DNA from: an uncultured Pseudoteredinibacter sp. | GTDB lineage: Bacteria > Pseudomonadota > Gammaproteobacteria > Pseudomonadales > Cellvibrionaceae | Assembly: GCF_947502065.1 (NCBI RefSeq) | Contig: NZ_CANMYE010000010.1 | Location: 23,976-87,975, forward strand | Direction: 5' to 3' | DNA length: 64,000 nucleotides | In this document: piece by piece, positions 1 to 8,389 of the stretch | How the letters are laid out: every line of letters starts with the position of its first letter | Numbering within the stretch: the stretch's first letter is position 1 | The notes under the pieces: generated by a model | What the model saw: the letters and a program-made list of their open reading frames with translations, nothing else | Database searches by the model: none | Told to the model about the DNA's origin: nothing | Position numbers and translations under genes: made by a program

Positions 1-518
1 TGCAGATTGTAGCCTTGGTATTAATGTTAAGCCTCGGCTTAGGGCAAGCAACGTCTATACGTTTATCAAACAGTATTGGCGCGGGCAAAGCGCAACTGGC
101 CTTAAAGCAAGCTCAAATTGGACGGGTTCTGTGCATCAGCTATGCCCTGGTGTTTGGTTTGCTGATTGCTTGGCAGCCGGCTGCTGTTATTCGTTTATTT
201 ACCCAAGAAAACAGTATCGCCCAGATCTCTTTAAGTATGTTGGTGTTTGCACCCATATTTTTATTGATCGATTCTGCTCAGGTTAGCGTAGCGCAAATTT
301 TACGTGGCTTTGAAGATACCAAGGTGCCGATGTTGTTTCAGGTATTTGGCTATTGGTGTTTGGGCTTTCCGCTGGGTTACAGCCTAGGTGCTACCGACCT
401 ATGGGGTCAGGCTTATGGTGTTTATGGCTATTGGGCGGGGTTTATGGTGGGTATTACAGTGAGCGCCATTTTGCTTAATATTCGCCTACACAAAACCTTA
501 TCGACTTTAGTGAAATAA
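1..518 (+). CDS. MATE family multidrug/Na+ efflux transporter, C-terminal part
   Basis: The frame is open from the window edge and ends with TAA at 516-518, so only the last ~170 residues are present. They are strongly hydrophobic, with about four to five membrane segments. The stretch SNSIGAGKA resembles the repeat-2 signature of MATE proteins (NorM/YdhE type), which export cationic drugs in exchange for Na+ or H+ across the inner membrane. The pattern LRGFEDTKVP is also typical of the C-terminal bundle. The true start lies upstream of the window. Family assignment is fairly safe; substrate is unknown. Confidence 0.8.
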   Translation, partial: QIVALVLMLSLGLGQATSIRLSNSIGAGKAQLALKQAQIGRVLCISYALVFGLLIAWQPAAVIRLFTQENSIAQISLSMLVFAPIFLLIDSAQVSVAQILRGFEDTKVPMLFQVFGYWCLGFPLGYSLGATDLWGQAYGVYGYWAGFMVGITVSAILLNIRLHKTLSTLVK

Positions 519-581
519 GACTTTAAATTCTGCAAAGGTGACTCAATATTGTATGAGTCGCCTTTGTAGGAATGAAGTACC

Positions 582-1553
582 GTGCAACATTACCCCCTCA
601 ATAAAATCAGTCAAAGCAATTTGGATCGCCTAGCGGCCTCTGTTTTAGAAAGTTACAGCTACCAAGATCTCTATCAGTTTTCTTACCAGAAGGCGCTGAA
701 AAATGAAGCCCGTGACCTATGGGCTTTAACCGAAGATGAAGACCCAGAGAGTTTGCAAGTTGTACGTGAACGCCGTGGATTGGGCCCAGAGATTCAAGAT
801 GAACAGCTTTTGGCTAGGGTATTTGAGATAGAAAACAATGGCCTGCTATTGGCGAATGTCTGCCGTAATGATGCAGATGATACCTTGATTGAAATCTTCA
901 CTACGGAGGATTGCGACCGAGTTTTTGTAGAGCGCTGGGCTAAGTTTCTCAGTAACTTTTTTTCATGGGCTAAGGCAAAGTACATTGTATGCTGGCCCCT
1001 GGTGGGCAGTGAGGCCGCAAAGTCGCTCTTGTCCATTTCTGGAAGCTATTTAGCAGACAGTTTTTTGGCCGCTCATATTCTTGATGTACCGTTGGCCATG
1101 AATCACGACTTGAGTTTTCGAGCTTTTGGCGTGGAGCAAGATTGGGAATGGTATGAGCGTGAGTACCAGCAGTTCCTACAAGAAAACCCCCGTTTTAGCG
1201 ATATTGTTCCAATGACTGAAAAAGATGATATCGCAGAGGCTTGTGAGGAAAGGCTATGTGATGTCGCCATGTTCAAGGGTGAGCGCTTAGGTATGGTGAT
1301 GGCCGAAGTATCTACTGAGCTTGGCTATCAGGGCATCTTAATAAGCGATATTTTTATTGTTGAAAAATATCGGGGTAAGGGTTTTGCCTCATCACTGCAG
1401 CGTGGATTTTTGGCAAGTCGCGCCGAGGGCTGTCAGCTAATTTGTGGTTATATTGATGCTTCCAATAAGGCCTCTTTGCATAATGCGATGAATCAAAATC
1501 GCCAAATTCTTCGCCAGGAATGTTATATTCCGATTGCGAGTTGCTTTAGCTGA
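582..1553 (+). CDS. GNAT-domain protein of unknown substrate
   Basis: 323 residues from a GTG start with AGGAA about 8 bases upstream; no other in-frame start fits better. The C-terminal ~110 residues show a GNAT acetyltransferase core: a beta strand (ILISDIFIV) followed by the acetyl-CoA loop YRGKGFASSLQ, matching R/Q-x-x-G-x-G/A, then a helix and a second strand. The N-terminal ~200 residues are acidic and Trp/Tyr-rich and match nothing I recognise. The gene stands alone, 64 bp after the MATE gene and in the same direction. N-acetyl transfer from acetyl-CoA is inferred from the fold; the acceptor is unknown. Confidence 0.6.
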   Translation: MQHYPLNKISQSNLDRLAASVLESYSYQDLYQFSYQKALKNEARDLWALTEDEDPESLQVVRERRGLGPEIQDEQLLARVFEIENNGLLLANVCRNDADDTLIEIFTTEDCDRVFVERWAKFLSNFFSWAKAKYIVCWPLVGSEAAKSLLSISGSYLADSFLAAHILDVPLAMNHDLSFRAFGVEQDWEWYEREYQQFLQENPRFSDIVPMTEKDDIAEACEERLCDVAMFKGERLGMVMAEVSTELGYQGILISDIFIVEKYRGKGFASSLQRGFLASRAEGCQLICGYIDASNKASLHNAMNQNRQILRQECYIPIASCFS

Positions 1554-1784
1554 ATGGAAGCTTGATTTTCGATGCGTTGATTGGCTTTCAAAAAACTGTG
1601 TTTATCCCAGAAAACTGTGCTTTTCTTGCTTAAAGTTAATCGAATAATTCGAACATAAAATGATCGTATAGCCTGCCTTAAAATTAACCGCAGAATTTCT
1701 TCAGTTGATCGATATTTTAGCCTCTAAGTAATGCATCTTTCGGCGGGCTGGTTTAGCGTCTTTACTAACTTTAGGAGACGCATC

Positions 1785-3227
1785 ATGATTCACAGATTTT
1801 TGTTAGCCGCAGCTTTGCTTGCGGCTAATTTTAGTATTTCTAGCTATGCCAGCATCGATTCCGAAACACTTTCTGAGTTGGTCACTAAACGATACGGCGG
1901 CGACAAGCTTGTGCAACTTAATCAGCTTTGGTTGCGCGATCGCTATATCCGAATCGATAAAGAGCAAAGTTTTTACCCCGGTATTGAAGAGGCGAAGAAT
2001 AATGACGCCGAGCTGCTGATAGATTTTCAGCATCAGAAGATGGTTTTGCGCTATCAAGGCGAGCACGATCAGCAGGCTTTTTATCAGCATCAGTTGTTGA
2101 ATGAAAAGGGTGCTTATTCCCTGGATGATAATGCCAAGGAGTTTAGTACTATCAAAAGAGGCTTTAGCAATATCGCTGGTGGCCTTCCTTATCGTATGGA
2201 TATCTTTTGGGCCAAGCTTATTAGCTTGTATCCCGATAAGTTGAGTAATATCCAAGAGCAAAGTTTCTATGCCAAAGATGGTTACCAAGCGCGTTTTTCT
2301 GCTACTGGCTTCTCAGGCCTGAGTTTTAATATCAGCTTAACGGGGGACATTGTGAGCCTGACGGTTGATGGGCGTAAGCAGCAGTTTCAGTTTGGCCACC
2401 ACCAAATTACCCGGGGCTTAAGGTTTGCAGAGCAATTGCAGGTTGCCGCAGGCGGCAATATTCGTAATATCTCGGTGAAACGAGAGCTGTTAGCAGCCAA
2501 AGTACCGGATGAGGTATTTGAGTTGCCAGTTTCCTATAAGGCTGCAAAAACCGTTGCGCAAGTTATGCCACAAGAGATGCAAATACAGAAGCTTGCTGAA
2601 GGGGTTTACCATGTGGGTAAATCTGTTGGTTTTTCTCTATTTGTAGAGGTAGGAGATAGTTTTTATGGAGTAGGGGGATACCAAGGGTTGGGTGAACGTT
2701 TTGAAGCCCTGCAGGCGACACTGAAAAGCGACAAGCCGCTCGCTTATCAAATCGTAAGTCACCATCATTATGATCACCTTGGTGGCATGCAAGAGGCCGC
2801 TGATCTTGGCGCGACATTTATTGGCTCAGCAAAAGCTCTAGAGGTAGTTGATTCTCTACTCAGTAGCAAGCTCCCCCAATCGCGTTATCAATCATTTGTT
2901 GAGCAAAAATCAATTGCTGAAGGTAGGCTGCTATTAGCTGAGTTTGAAAACCCCCATGTGGCAAATCATATGGTGACGTTATTGCCCAAAGACAATATTC
3001 TATTTGCTGAAGACCTGTATTTTTCTTTGGAGGCTACAGGGGCTCCAGAAGCTGAAGTGAGGCATATTGATTTGGGGGAGTGGCTGTCAAAATTGAGGGT
3101 AAATGTGGAAAAATTCTCGGCTGGTCATAGTGTAAGAATTCTAAACGACAGAGAGTTTGTGGAGTCTTTGTCGAATCCAAAACGTCCCGAAGCTTGCCCA
3201 ACTTCTTGGCATATATGTAACAGATAA
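1785..3227 (+). CDS. exported metallo-beta-lactamase-fold hydrolase
   Basis: The start at 1785 is preferred over an ATG at 1731 because AGGAG lies at 1773-1777 and the protein then opens with a clean signal peptide (MIHRFLLAAALLAANF, cleavage near SSYAS). It is about 480 residues. The first ~270 residues form an unrecognised domain; the second half is a metallo-beta-lactamase fold with the zinc motif HHHYDH (first His near residue 326), followed by NPHVANH, a late Asp in AEDLYF and a final GHS. This predicts a periplasmic di-metal hydrolase. The substrate is not evident. A 231-bp gap separates it from the gene before, and the next genes face the other way. Confidence 0.7.
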   Translation: MIHRFLLAAALLAANFSISSYASIDSETLSELVTKRYGGDKLVQLNQLWLRDRYIRIDKEQSFYPGIEEAKNNDAELLIDFQHQKMVLRYQGEHDQQAFYQHQLLNEKGAYSLDDNAKEFSTIKRGFSNIAGGLPYRMDIFWAKLISLYPDKLSNIQEQSFYAKDGYQARFSATGFSGLSFNISLTGDIVSLTVDGRKQQFQFGHHQITRGLRFAEQLQVAAGGNIRNISVKRELLAAKVPDEVFELPVSYKAAKTVAQVMPQEMQIQKLAEGVYHVGKSVGFSLFVEVGDSFYGVGGYQGLGERFEALQATLKSDKPLAYQIVSHHHYDHLGGMQEAADLGATFIGSAKALEVVDSLLSSKLPQSRYQSFVEQKSIAEGRLLLAEFENPHVANHMVTLLPKDNILFAEDLYFSLEATGAPEAEVRHIDLGEWLSKLRVNVEKFSAGHSVRILNDREFVESLSNPKRPEACPTSWHICNR

Positions 3228-3327
3228 AATGGCTTTTCTAGGGGTAAAAAGGCGGCCTAAATCCCTTTTAGACCGCTGCGAAGAGTGCTAGAAATCTTAG
3301 ATTTTTGAGGGTTGTGCAAATAAAACG

Positions 3328-3720
3328 TTAATCTTCAACCACGGCGGTAGCTTCGATTTCTACCATGGCTTCATCTTCCATAAGCGCGGCGACTTGCACC
3401 ACGGCCATGGCTGGGAAATGACGGCCGAAGCAATCGCGATAGGCGGCGCCAATCTCTTTTAATGAAGAAAGATAAGCCTGCTTATCGGTGATATACCAAG
3501 TTAAGCGGGTAATATCGCTTGGCTTGGCATCGGCTTCGGCCAAAACCGCTACGATATTTTTAAAGGTTTGGTGAACCTGCTCGGCAAAGTTGTCGCTGGG
3601 GAAGTTTTCATTTTCATCCCAACCGATTAAACCACCGGTAAACACCATGCGGCCCTGGGCGGCGACGCCATTGGCATAACCTTTAGGTTTAACCCAATTT
3701 TCTGGCTGTAAAAATTCCAT
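3328..3720 (-). CDS. RidA/YjgF family protein lacking the archetypal Arg
   Basis: 130 residues, the usual length for the trimeric RidA/YER057c/UK114 fold. The C-terminal block FPAMAVVQVAALM...VEIEATA aligns with the family signature. The position normally Arg in PARS (Arg105 of enzymatic RidA, needed for 2-aminoacrylate deamination) is Met here, so classical imine deaminase activity is doubtful. The gene is last in a minus-strand run, 30 bp after the acyl-CoA dehydrogenase. RidA-like genes of this kind recur in aromatic-CoA catabolic clusters, where their role is not settled. Confidence 0.8.
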   Translation of the reverse strand: MEFLQPENWVKPKGYANGVAAQGRMVFTGGLIGWDENENFPSDNFAEQVHQTFKNIVAVLAEADAKPSDITRLTWYITDKQAYLSSLKEIGAAYRDCFGRHFPAMAVVQVAALMEDEAMVEIEATAVVED

Positions 3721-3750
3721 ATGGATACCTATTTGTAATTATTTTGAGCC

Positions 3751-4914
3751 TTAGTGGCCTTCGTTCATTAATGTCTGTTTGGCGATGATGAGCTTTTGCA
3801 CTTCTGATGCGCCCTCGTAGATACGTAGTGCGCGCACTTCGCGATAAAGCTCTTCGACTGGCATGCCGACGGTGACACCTAGACCACCAAATAATTGAAC
3901 CGCAGTGTCGATCGCTTTTTGGGAAGCTTCTGTGGCATATAGTTTGGCCATGGCGGCTTCGCGTGTTACCCGTTCGGCAACGCAGTCTTTGGTCCAAGCG
4001 GCGCGGTAAATGAGCAGCGCGGAGGCATCAATATCCAAAGCCATTTCGGCCAGCTGAGTTTGTACCAGCTGCAAGTCGGCCATTGGGGCACCAAACAATT
4101 CACGGCTGGTGGTGCGCGCAATTGCTTCATCTAGAGCGCGGCGAGCGAAACCTAAGGATGCGGCGCCCACAGTAGAGCGGAATACATCAAGGGTTGCCAT
4201 CGAGATCTTAAAGCCTTCACCTTCATTACCCAGTAACTTGCTCTTAGGAATTTTACAATTCGTCATTTTGAGGCGGGCGAGAGGATGCGGTGCACAGACT
4301 TGAATGCGCTCGGCAATTTCAAGGCCTTCGGTATCCGCATCGAGAATCATCGCGCTGATGCCTTTGGCACCGGCATCTCCAGTGCGTGCAAATAGCACAT
4401 AGTAATCGGCAATGCCGCCATTGGAGATAAAGGTTTTTTCACCATTAACGATGTAATGATCGCCAGCGTCTTCGGCAGTGGTGCTCATAGCGGCAACATC
4501 GGAGCCAGCGTCTGGTTCGGTAAGTGCAAAAGCCGCGATCTTCTTACCTTCACGTACAGCGCTTAAATATTCCTGCTGTAGGGCATCACTGCCGAATAAG
4601 CTGATGGAGCCGCTGCCAAGGCCTTGCATGGCAAAAGCAAAATCCGCTAAGCCAGAATAGCGGCCCAGAGTTTCACGAATTAAACACAGTGAGCGCACAT
4701 CAAGTTTTTGACCTTCACTGCGCAGGGCAACGGCGTAATTTAACCAACCACCTTCAGCCAGTTTTTGTACCAGCTCTTTACATTCGTCATCAACATCTGG
4801 TCCTGGGTGCGGGTTGCTATCGATATTTTCCGCCGCCCAAGCATCTAGGGTTTCTGCCAGCTCGCGATGCTTTGGCTCTAAAAAGGGCCAGTTTAAATAG
4901 GATTTATCACTCAT
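3751..4914 (-). CDS. acyl-CoA dehydrogenase family protein
   Basis: 387 residues, the normal length for this FAD enzyme family. Visible family signatures are the FAD/substrate-binding segment FALTEPDAGSD and ISNGGIADYYVLFART, the C-terminal helix QLFGGLGV and the catalytic Glu in RIYEGASE. It would introduce a C2=C3 double bond into an acyl-CoA and pass electrons to ETF. It lies 99 bp downstream of the enoyl-CoA hydratase on the same strand and just before the RidA-like gene, so one transcript is likely. Chain-length or ring specificity cannot be read from the sequence. Confidence 0.88.
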   Translation of the reverse strand: MSDKSYLNWPFLEPKHRELAETLDAWAAENIDSNPHPGPDVDDECKELVQKLAEGGWLNYAVALRSEGQKLDVRSLCLIRETLGRYSGLADFAFAMQGLGSGSISLFGSDALQQEYLSAVREGKKIAAFALTEPDAGSDVAAMSTTAEDAGDHYIVNGEKTFISNGGIADYYVLFARTGDAGAKGISAMILDADTEGLEIAERIQVCAPHPLARLKMTNCKIPKSKLLGNEGEGFKISMATLDVFRSTVGAASLGFARRALDEAIARTTSRELFGAPMADLQLVQTQLAEMALDIDASALLIYRAAWTKDCVAERVTREAAMAKLYATEASQKAIDTAVQLFGGLGVTVGMPVEELYREVRALRIYEGASEVQKLIIAKQTLMNEGH

Positions 4915-5013
4915 GGTTTACTCCTAAAGGCAGCTCTATTTACTTCAAACACTTACTAGTTTCAGCGTTGCTATTGTCTAATAGCTGCAAAGTTTCAGAG
5001 CTGCATTTTTATT

Positions 5014-5844
5014 TTAGTTGCCTTCAAATACCGGCTTTTCTTTTGCAACAAAAGCGTTGTAAGCGCGGGTGAAATCTTCGGTTTGCATACAGATCGCTTG
5101 CGCTTGAGCTTCAGCTTCGATGGCTTGATCAATGCTCATATTCCATTCCTGATGCAGCATGGTTTTGGTAATACCATGGGCAAAGGTTGGGCCTTGTAAG
5201 AGGCTATGTGCCATATCTTGGGCGGTTTGCAAAACCTCTTCTGGCGCAACTAAGCGATTAAAGAAACCCCAACGCTCACCTTCGTCGGCGCTCATCATGC
5301 GACCGGTATACAGAAGATCGGCTGCGCGACCTTGACCAATGATGCGCGGCAAAATCGCACAGGCGCCCATGTCGCAGCCGGCAAGGCCAACGCGGGTAAA
5401 TAGGAAGCCGGTTTTAGTGCGCTCGGTGCCGTAACGGAAATCAGAAGACATGGCGATAATGGCGCCAGCACCTACGCAAATACCATCGATAGCAGCAATA
5501 ATCGGCTGAGGGCAGGCGCGCATGGCTTTAACGAGATCACCAGTCATACGGGTGAAATCCAGTAGGCCACGCATATCCATTTTGGTCAGTGGGCCAATGA
5601 TGTCGTGCACATCACCACCGGAGCAGAAGTTTTCCCCAGCGCCGGTCATCACCACAGCTTTAACATCATCAACATAGACCAGATCGCGAAACAGATCGCG
5701 CAGCTCGGCATAGGATTGGAAGGTCAGCGGGTTTTTACGGTCTGGGATATTTAGGGTGATGGTGGCTACGCCTTCGCTATAACTCCAAAGGAAGTGCTCT
5801 GGCTGGTATTGGCTTGGATCAAAGCGGTTGGCGTCTCGAATCAT
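5014..5844 (-). CDS. enoyl-CoA hydratase/isomerase family protein
   Basis: 276 residues of crotonase fold. Oxyanion-hole segments are visible: AGENFCSGGDVHDI and the glycine-rich IDGICVGAGAIIAMSSD. From memory it most resembles the hydratase encoded beside salicylyl-CoA hydroxylase/aryl-CoA genes in other proteobacteria (shared features KNPLTFQSYAELRDLFRDL and MTGDLVKAMRACPQPI). That recollection, not a search, is why I suspect aryl-CoA rather than fatty acid oxidation. First gene of the minus-strand hydratase-dehydrogenase-RidA run; divergent from the SDR gene across a 313-bp promoter region. Confidence 0.85.
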   Translation of the reverse strand: MIRDANRFDPSQYQPEHFLWSYSEGVATITLNIPDRKNPLTFQSYAELRDLFRDLVYVDDVKAVVMTGAGENFCSGGDVHDIIGPLTKMDMRGLLDFTRMTGDLVKAMRACPQPIIAAIDGICVGAGAIIAMSSDFRYGTERTKTGFLFTRVGLAGCDMGACAILPRIIGQGRAADLLYTGRMMSADEGERWGFFNRLVAPEEVLQTAQDMAHSLLQGPTFAHGITKTMLHQEWNMSIDQAIEAEAQAQAICMQTEDFTRAYNAFVAKEKPVFEGN

Positions 5845-6157
5845 GGTGCCCTCTCTAATACGTCTCGTTATTGCAGCTCGCTGACTTATTGCTGTTTTGG
5901 TTTTCTAAATAAGGCAGCCGAGCGGAATAAATTAATATGGAAGATATTTACAAGTAAAGTAATAGTTTGTATGGTTTTAATCAAGAGCCTGGGGCAAGAT
6001 TGGTTGAAATTGTCAGTAAATAGGGTGATTTGAGCCCAATTGCCGCAAAGTAAGGGTTTAAATATCGAGAGCGAGCGAAAAAGCCGCGATTAAAGAGCAA
6101 TCTTGTTTGCTAAAAGACGCAAATATCGACGCAATTGGAAATACTGTAGAAGGCATT
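5845..6157. other. divergent intergenic region of the acyl-CoA cluster
   Basis: 313 bp between two divergent catabolic genes, so it should hold both promoters. It is AT-rich around 5910-5975. I find no convincing long dyad, terminator or riboswitch, and no credible small gene. Confidence 0.5.
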
Positions 6158-6919
6158 ATGAGTTTAAAAGATAAGCATGTAGTAGTGACTGGGGCATCGA
6201 AAGGTATTGGTGCCGCTATCGTCGACGCTTTGGCCGCTGAGGGCGCCAAAATTACCCTAATGGGGCGCAGCCTTGCTGGGCTGGAGCAAAAGGCTGAAGG
6301 TCTGGCGCAGGCGCAGTGTGTGGCGGTTGATGTTATGGACCCTGAGGCCGTGAGTACGGGTTTTGCGAAGGCGCGTGAAGGCTTTGGAACCATCGATGTG
6401 CTTATCAATAATGCGGGGCAGGCGGCCACGGCGCCCTTCCATAAGATGGATCATGGAACTTGGCGTCAGATGATGGGGGTGAACCTTGATAGTGTGTTCT
6501 TTTGCTGTCAGGAAGCTATTGCTGATATGCGTCCAGCCAAAGCTGGGCGTATCATCAATATCGCCAGTACGGCAGCTTTGAAGGGTTATGGTTATGTTTC
6601 TGCCTATGTGGCGGCTAAGCATGGAGTATTAGGGCTGACTCGAGCTTTGGCACTAGAGACGGCTCAGCATGGTATTACGGTGAATGCTGTTTGCCCTGGT
6701 TATACGGAAACCGAGCTGGTTCGTGATTCCATTAAGACCATTATGGATAAGACTGGGCGCAGTGAAGATGAGGCTCGTGCTGAATTAGCTAAGAGCAATC
6801 CGCAAGGCCGTTTGATTCAGCCAGAGGAAGTGGCGGATACGGTGCTGTGGTTGTGCCGGGCGAATAGTGCCTCTATCACTGGGCAGGCCATTGCTGTGGC
6901 CGGCGGCGAGGTGATGTAA
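6158..6919 (+). CDS. SDR family NAD(P)-dependent 3-hydroxyacyl-CoA dehydrogenase-like oxidoreductase
   Basis: 253 residues if started at ATG 6158, which has GAAGG six to seven bases upstream and puts the Rossmann strand at the usual distance from the N-terminus; a longer in-frame start at 6107 lacks this. Motifs are complete for a classical short-chain dehydrogenase: TGASKGIG (cofactor), NNAG, IASTAA with catalytic Ser, YVAAK (catalytic Tyr and Lys) and CPGYTETE. It would oxidise the 3-hydroxyacyl-CoA made by the neighbouring hydratase. It is divergent from the hydratase gene and is followed directly by the palindrome array. Confidence 0.85.
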   Translation: MSLKDKHVVVTGASKGIGAAIVDALAAEGAKITLMGRSLAGLEQKAEGLAQAQCVAVDVMDPEAVSTGFAKAREGFGTIDVLINNAGQAATAPFHKMDHGTWRQMMGVNLDSVFFCCQEAIADMRPAKAGRIINIASTAALKGYGYVSAYVAAKHGVLGLTRALALETAQHGITVNAVCPGYTETELVRDSIKTIMDKTGRSEDEARAELAKSNPQGRLIQPEEVADTVLWLCRANSASITGQAIAVAGGEVM

Positions 6920-6926
6920 GGCTGGT

Positions 6927-7206
6927 GGCTTCGAATGGGGTCAGAACCCATGGGTTCTGACCCCGGGCTTCTGCACAGTGTTGGTGATTGCCGCTGGGGC
7001 TTTGCTTTGGTGGAGTTTAAGGCCTGTGGGGGGAGGATAGTAATTCGGCTTCGAATGGGGTCAGAACCCATGGGTTCTGACCCCGGGTTTCTGCACGGTG
7101 TTGAGATTTGCCGCTGAGGGTTTGCTTTGGTGGAGTTTAAAGCGTGTGGGGAACGATAGCATTTGGGCTTCGAATGGGGTCAGAACCCATGGGTTCTGAC
7201 CCCGGT
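6927..7206. repeat. tandem ~120-bp repeat carrying three 28-bp perfect palindromes
   Basis: Copies start at 6927, 7047 and 7166 (spacings 120 and 119 bp); the third is cut short by the next gene. Each opens with GGCTTCGAAT followed by a perfect 28-bp palindrome (GGGGTCAGAACCCA plus its reverse complement) at 6937-6964, 7057-7084 and 7176-7203. The ~80 bp between palindromes are also conserved, with scattered substitutions. It fills the gap between two convergent genes (SDR and MaoC-fold). A related palindrome with a different core occurs near 25.0 kb. No transposase is nearby. It could act as a bidirectional transcription barrier or be a REP/MITE-like element. Confidence 0.9.
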
Positions 7207-7221
7207 GTTTTGCCCGTTTGC

Positions 7222-7719
7222 TTAGCTTCTGTTTTCGGGGTTGAGCTCGGCTAGGATGTCGATTTCGAAGGTGAAGACGAGTTCGCCGTATTGATTGTAG
7301 GCCTCGTTGCGGCTGCGGATAATTCCCCATTGTCCCCGCACCACCTTGTCGAGCTTTTCGATAATCTCATAGGTGTAGGTTAAGGTATGGCCTGGCCGCA
7401 CGGGCTTTATCCATTTCATATTCTGAAATCCTACCCCAGCACCATTACGGCGGCCGTCTCGAACGCCTGTGGCGAAGCGTTCCATATAGCTCACCATCAG
7501 CTTCATCCAGATCGCACTGATGTGCCAGCCCGACGCAACTAAACCTCTGTAGCGTGTATCTAAAGCGGCTTCAGGGTCGGTGTGGTAGGGCTGTGGCGCA
7601 TAGCGTTTGCCAAAGTCGATAATTTCTTTTTCACCAAAAGTATGGCTGCCAAAGACATGGAATTCGCCAACGGGAATATCTTCAAACCAACGGCTGCGAA
7701 AGACTAATTGCTCGCTCAT
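7222..7719 (-). CDS. MaoC-like hot-dog fold protein (subunit with altered catalytic Asp)
   Basis: 165 residues with the MaoC/hydratase-2 layout: central helix motif YAPQPYHTD followed by GLVASGWH. In catalytic members the motif is usually D-P-Q-P-[FY]-H, where Asp and His activate water; here the Asp is Ala, while the His is kept. The start ATG overlaps the stop of the upstream MaoC-fold gene by 4 bp (ATGA), which suggests translational coupling and a two-subunit enzyme, as in known MaoC heterodimers. Likely role is hydration of enoyl-CoA or a structural partner for that step. Stop lies 18 bp from the palindrome array. Confidence 0.75.
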   Translation of the reverse strand: MSEQLVFRSRWFEDIPVGEFHVFGSHTFGEKEIIDFGKRYAPQPYHTDPEAALDTRYRGLVASGWHISAIWMKLMVSYMERFATGVRDGRRNGAGVGFQNMKWIKPVRPGHTLTYTYEIIEKLDKVVRGQWGIIRSRNEAYNQYGELVFTFEIDILAELNPENRS

Positions 7720-8165
7720 TGCTGGCCTCCTGCCGGATTAAAAGCCACCATGATCGGGCTGCTTAAACTCATTACGCATTTTTTATCTTGATTAAAGACA
7801 CTGATCTCGCAGAGCAAATCTCCGTACTCAGCATGCTCTGTTTTTCCGCTCACTTTAATATCGGCGGATAACTCATCATCAGCGTATACGGGTTTTAACC
7901 AGCGCAACTGTTCAACCCCAGGTGAGCCTAAGGCTTGAATATCATTGTCGTTAAGCGTATCGGCCAGCAAGCGCATCATCAATGCGCAAACCTGCCAGCC
8001 ACTGGCACAAAGGCCACCGAAAATAGACTCGTCGGCCGCTTCGCTGCTCAGATGAAAAGGCTGGGGATCGAATTGTGCTGCAAATTCTAAAATGTCCTTT
8101 TTATGAAGAACAATAGGGCCGGCGCGATAGCTCTGGCCTTGGGGAATGTCTTGCCAATATTGCAT
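7716..8165 (-). CDS. MaoC-like hot-dog fold hydratase
   Basis: 149 residues, single hot-dog domain. The motif FDPQPFH carries both the Asp and His expected of a hydratase-2 active site, followed by FGGLCASGWQ. It is the first gene of a two-gene unit and overlaps the second MaoC-fold gene by 4 bp. Together with the nearby dehydrogenase, crotonase-type hydratase and SDR, this points to CoA-thioester catabolism. Whether it acts as an R-specific enoyl-CoA hydratase or a dehydratase cannot be told from sequence. Confidence 0.78.
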   Translation of the reverse strand: MQYWQDIPQGQSYRAGPIVLHKKDILEFAAQFDPQPFHLSSEAADESIFGGLCASGWQVCALMMRLLADTLNDNDIQALGSPGVEQLRWLKPVYADDELSADIKVSGKTEHAEYGDLLCEISVFNQDKKCVMSLSSPIMVAFNPAGGQQ

Positions 8166-8389
8166 GGGGTGCTCTCACAGTGCTGGCGCTTCGTTCTTAT
8201 TCTTGAGGGTCGACTTTGCTAAATAGCGATTCTTGAACTAGCCTAAACGGCACGAAACCAGCGGTTATAGTATTTTGGGCCTTACTATATCGGTGCTGTA
8301 ACGGCTTGGTCAATCCAGTGTTTGAATGGGTTTATAGCGTGACTGCCCTTAAAAAGTAGGGTGGGTTCATTAGTAGGAAAGGACGCAGT

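Noticed and set aside
1731..1784. Upstream ATG of the metallo-beta-lactamase-fold gene
   Set aside because: It would put 18 residues with Arg-rich sequence before a clean signal peptide and has no ribosome site; ATG 1785 is better.
6935..7330. Short open frames running through the palindrome array on both strands
   Set aside because: They code for repeats such as GSEPMGSDP only because the DNA is palindromic; no start signals and no conservation expected.
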